Positions 62,129 through 64,000 of a DNA stretch of 64,000 nucleotides are shown in pieces. Location: the NCBI RefSeq assembly GCF_016482785.1, contig NZ_JAEMXM010000018.1:1-64000 (forward strand), given 5' to 3'. This stretch comes from Paenibacillus alkalitolerans (GTDB taxonomy: Bacteria > Bacillota > Bacilli > Paenibacillales > YIM-B00363). The number at the start of each line of letters is the position of its first letter. Position 1 is the first letter of the stretch. A model generated the notes under the pieces. That model saw only the letters and a program-made list of their open reading frames with translations, was not told the DNA's origin and ran no database searches. The position numbers and the translations under genes are program-made.

Positions 62129-63067
62129 CTACGCGTGAAGAGTCGTCGTATCAGCTACCAAAAGCAAAAATACGAACGTCAGGTAGTACAATGAATACTT
62201 AAAAGACCGCATCGCCCAAGCTTCATTATGGTCTTCGACGAACAACCCCTTAAGACATTGAACCGTCCATAATGTCAGAAGCAATAATCCGCCGATTAAA
62301 AATACGAGACCGACATAACCCATGGTATATAACAAAACGGTCGTCGGATACAGGGCGATCAAATACGGAATCATTTGCAGCTTCGTGCGCTTGATGCCCT
62401 TCACCACGGGCAGCAGCGGATAGCCGGCTTTACGGTATTCTTCCACTCTGCGGATGCCGAGCGCCCAGAAATGCGGGGGCTGCCAAAAAAACAACAAAGC
62501 GAACAACAGCCATGCGCCGATGTCGATCGTCTCGGTGACGGAGCAATAACCGATGACTGGCGGGACCGCTCCCGATATTCCGCCCACAGACGTGCTCCAG
62601 GTCGAAGTCGGCTTTAACCACGCCGTGTAGATGATTACATATGCTACATGGCCGATACAGCCAAGCAAAGCGCACAACGGATTAACGAAAAAGTATAGCA
62701 ATGCTATGCCCAAAATGCCGAGCGCCGCACCGTATCCAATCGCGTATTCAAGCCGGACTTTGCCCAACGGTATTGCGCGTTTCTTCGTACGTTCCATCTG
62801 TGAATCGTGTTCGCGGTCGAGCACGTTGTTAAATACGCAGCCGGAGGCCATGACAAGCGCCGTGCCCGCGAGCATGAATATTAGCGTCGCCCAATCGATA
62901 TTCCATTTCGAAGCGACCCAAAAACCGCCCAGCGCGGGAATTAAATTGGAGACCAGCATTCTCGGTTTGGCGAGAACGAAATAATCTCTCCAGGAGGCGC
63001 GCGATTTCGGAATTGCCGTCTCCCCTGTCCGATCGGCCGGCGTCTCGTATGTCAACGGATTGTCCAC
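62129..63067 (-). CDS. ctaB: Protoheme IX farnesyltransferase (haem O synthase)
   Basis: 312 residues, GTG start with AAGGAGG upstream. UbiA-type prenyltransferase with nine helices; first Asp motif NNVLDREHDSQ (NxxDxxxD) binds farnesyl diphosphate through Mg. It converts haem B to haem O, the substrate of CtaA encoded 20 kb away. The N-terminal ~25 residues are variable. Confidence 0.95.
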   Translation of the reverse strand: MDNPLTYETPADRTGETAIPKSRASWRDYFVLAKPRMLVSNLIPALGGFWVASKWNIDWATLIFMLAGTALVMASGCVFNNVLDREHDSQMERTKKRAIPLGKVRLEYAIGYGAALGILGIALLYFFVNPLCALLGCIGHVAYVIIYTAWLKPTSTWSTSVGGISGAVPPVIGYCSVTETIDIGAWLLFALLFFWQPPHFWALGIRRVEEYRKAGYPLLPVVKGIKRTKLQMIPYLIALYPTTVLLYTMGYVGLVFLIGGLLLLTLWTVQCLKGLFVEDHNEAWAMRSFKYSLYYLTFVFLLLVADTTTLHA

Positions 63068-63308
63068 TTATGCGCCATCCTCCTTGCGGGATTGAACTTC
63101 ATCTAGCGAAAATAACTTCATCCAGCGGCAAAATCAATCTTTATGATACCGGAGCCGACTTGCTTTGACAACAAGGTAAGCCGACCGTTCATCAATTTGT
63201 CGGTTTTTCTTGCAGACATGCACGAAACGGGTATTCGCCTAATACATTAGCTATGTAGATTTTTGCCTGTATTGGCACGTTTCATGCGAAGGGAGGGGAA
63301 CGGAACGC

Positions 63309-63740
63309 ATGGCCGTCATCAAAACATCGAGCGAAGACGTAAAACTGCTGGCGCGGCTTATGCGGGCGGAAGCGGAAGGCGAAGGAGAACTCGGCATGCT
63401 GATGGTCGGCAATGTCGGGGTGAACCGCGTGCGCGGGGACTGTCTGGATTTTAAACAAATCAGGACGATCCGCGATATGGTGTTCCAACGTCCCGGCGGC
63501 TTTGAAGCAACCATTAAAGGGTACTTTTACCAGAAGGCTCGCGATAAGGAAGTTCGGCTCGCTCGGCGCGCCATTAACGGAGAGCGCCAGCATCCCGCAT
63601 CCAACGCATTGTGGTTTTTCCGTCCGGACGGCGGATGCCCGGGCCAGTGGTACAACCAACCGAACACCGGAAGATTCAAAGCGCATTGCTTTTTCGCCCC
63701 GTCAAGTCAAAATTGCCCCGCCGTTTACGGAACTTATTAG
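63309..63740 (+). CDS. Spore cortex-lytic hydrolase CwlJ/SleB family
   Basis: 143 residues, ATG behind GGGAGGGG. SleB/CwlJ domain with catalytic Glu in MRAEAEGEG, LMVGNVGVNRV, and the WYNQPNTGRFKAHCFF ending. Lack of a signal peptide and the length match CwlJ, which degrades cortex muramic-delta-lactam peptidoglycan during germination and needs GerQ for its placement in the coat. gerQ follows 26 bp later, which supports the CwlJ assignment. Confidence 0.93.
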   Translation: MAVIKTSSEDVKLLARLMRAEAEGEGELGMLMVGNVGVNRVRGDCLDFKQIRTIRDMVFQRPGGFEATIKGYFYQKARDKEVRLARRAINGERQHPASNALWFFRPDGGCPGQWYNQPNTGRFKAHCFFAPSSQNCPAVYGTY

Positions 63741-63766
63741 AAAAGAAAGGATAGTGAGTTTTACCG

Positions 63767-64000
63767 ATGGATCGCCAACAAAACATGGGTACTTACACTG
63801 GGTTTCCCGGTTCGCTTGCCGGCACGACGCCCGGTTTTCCGACATACCAAACGCCAACCGGCGCGTTCCCGAGCGCATATGCGCCGATCGGCGGCCCGAT
63901 TCCGGGGATGACGCCAATGGGTGGCGTGCAACCGTTCCAACAGCCGGCTGCAGCCGCGCCTGTATTTGAAGAGTCGTATATTGAAAACATCCTTCGTCTG
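63767..64000 (+). CDS. gerQ: Spore coat protein GerQ (3' end beyond the window)
   Basis: 78 residues visible from ATG 63767. The Gly/Pro/Thr-rich N-terminus leads to FEESYIENILRL, the start of the conserved GerQ (YwdL) domain. GerQ is a coat protein needed for CwlJ localisation and is cross-linked by transglutaminase in B. subtilis. The SD (AAAGGATAG) is about 12 nt away. Confidence 0.9.
   Translation, partial: MDRQQNMGTYTGFPGSLAGTTPGFPTYQTPTGAFPSAYAPIGGPIPGMTPMGGVQPFQQPAAAAPVFEESYIENILRL

Overview
The window looks like chromosomal DNA of an endospore-forming member of the Paenibacillaceae (Paenibacillus/Cohnella type). The reasons are the moderate-to-high GC of the housekeeping genes, frequent TTG/GTG starts behind strong Shine-Dalgarno (SD) sequences, the dnaB-dnaI loader pair, spore genes (sda, cwlJ-like, gerQ, a YjcZ-like protein, a SpoVB-like flippase), a futalosine-route mqnE, a Firmicutes sdhCAB operon, and a yuiB/yumB/yumC/yutM/yutJ/yuzB/yutI neighbourhood close to that of Bacillus subtilis. 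No rRNA, tRNA, CRISPR array or transposase was seen.

The most unusual part is the first 2.2 kb. Two AT-rich minus-strand genes (an isochorismatase-fold protein and an AlbA_2/Schlafen-type ATP-binding protein with a coiled coil) are each followed by a ~145-bp folded repeat. On the minus strand the repeat ends in GTTAGGT and has the layout of an integron attC site. The same GTTAGGT core marks the other end of the second gene, directly after the terminator of the htrA-like protease. This reads as a small cassette array with no visible integrase, in a bacterial group where integrons are not expected.

2.2-22 kb: htrA-like protease, a 105-bp tandem repeat block, a YpmS-like protein and DEAD-box helicase, an SDR, a CheX-like protein, a zinc-dependent phospholipase C-like protein, MFS and LysR genes, histidinol phosphatase, a CzcD-type metal exporter with an AT-rich repeat at its promoter, sdhCAB with a divergent LysR regulator, a CAAX protease and uvrC. 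22-38 kb: trxA, yqzM, dnaB-dnaI, hemQ, two type II NADH dehydrogenases, ferredoxin-NADP reductase (yumC), sda beside a cluster of DnaA boxes, a GGDEF protein, Fe-S carriers (yutM, yutI) and mqnE. 38-49 kb: a ctaA-ubiD-HEPN-SDR row, a strongly G-depleted low-complexity stretch, redox proteins, a copper-amine-oxidase-domain lipoprotein, a DUF2515 protein and a flippase. 49-64 kb: ThuA, DUF456, HAD phosphatase, an orphan Spo0B/CitA-type kinase, the mntABCD manganese importer with a likely MntR operator, an 81-bp tandem repeat, a class B PBP, MFS, a Toprim protein, sco-ctaB (cytochrome oxidase assembly) and the spore germination genes cwlJ-gerQ (cut by the window end).

The region therefore joins aerobic respiration (succinate dehydrogenase, NDH-2, haem A and haem O synthesis, Sco, menaquinone, HemQ, Fe-S carriers), replication initiation (DnaB, DnaI, Sda) and sporulation/germination. 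Intergenic spaces are unusually rich in palindromic and tandem repeats.
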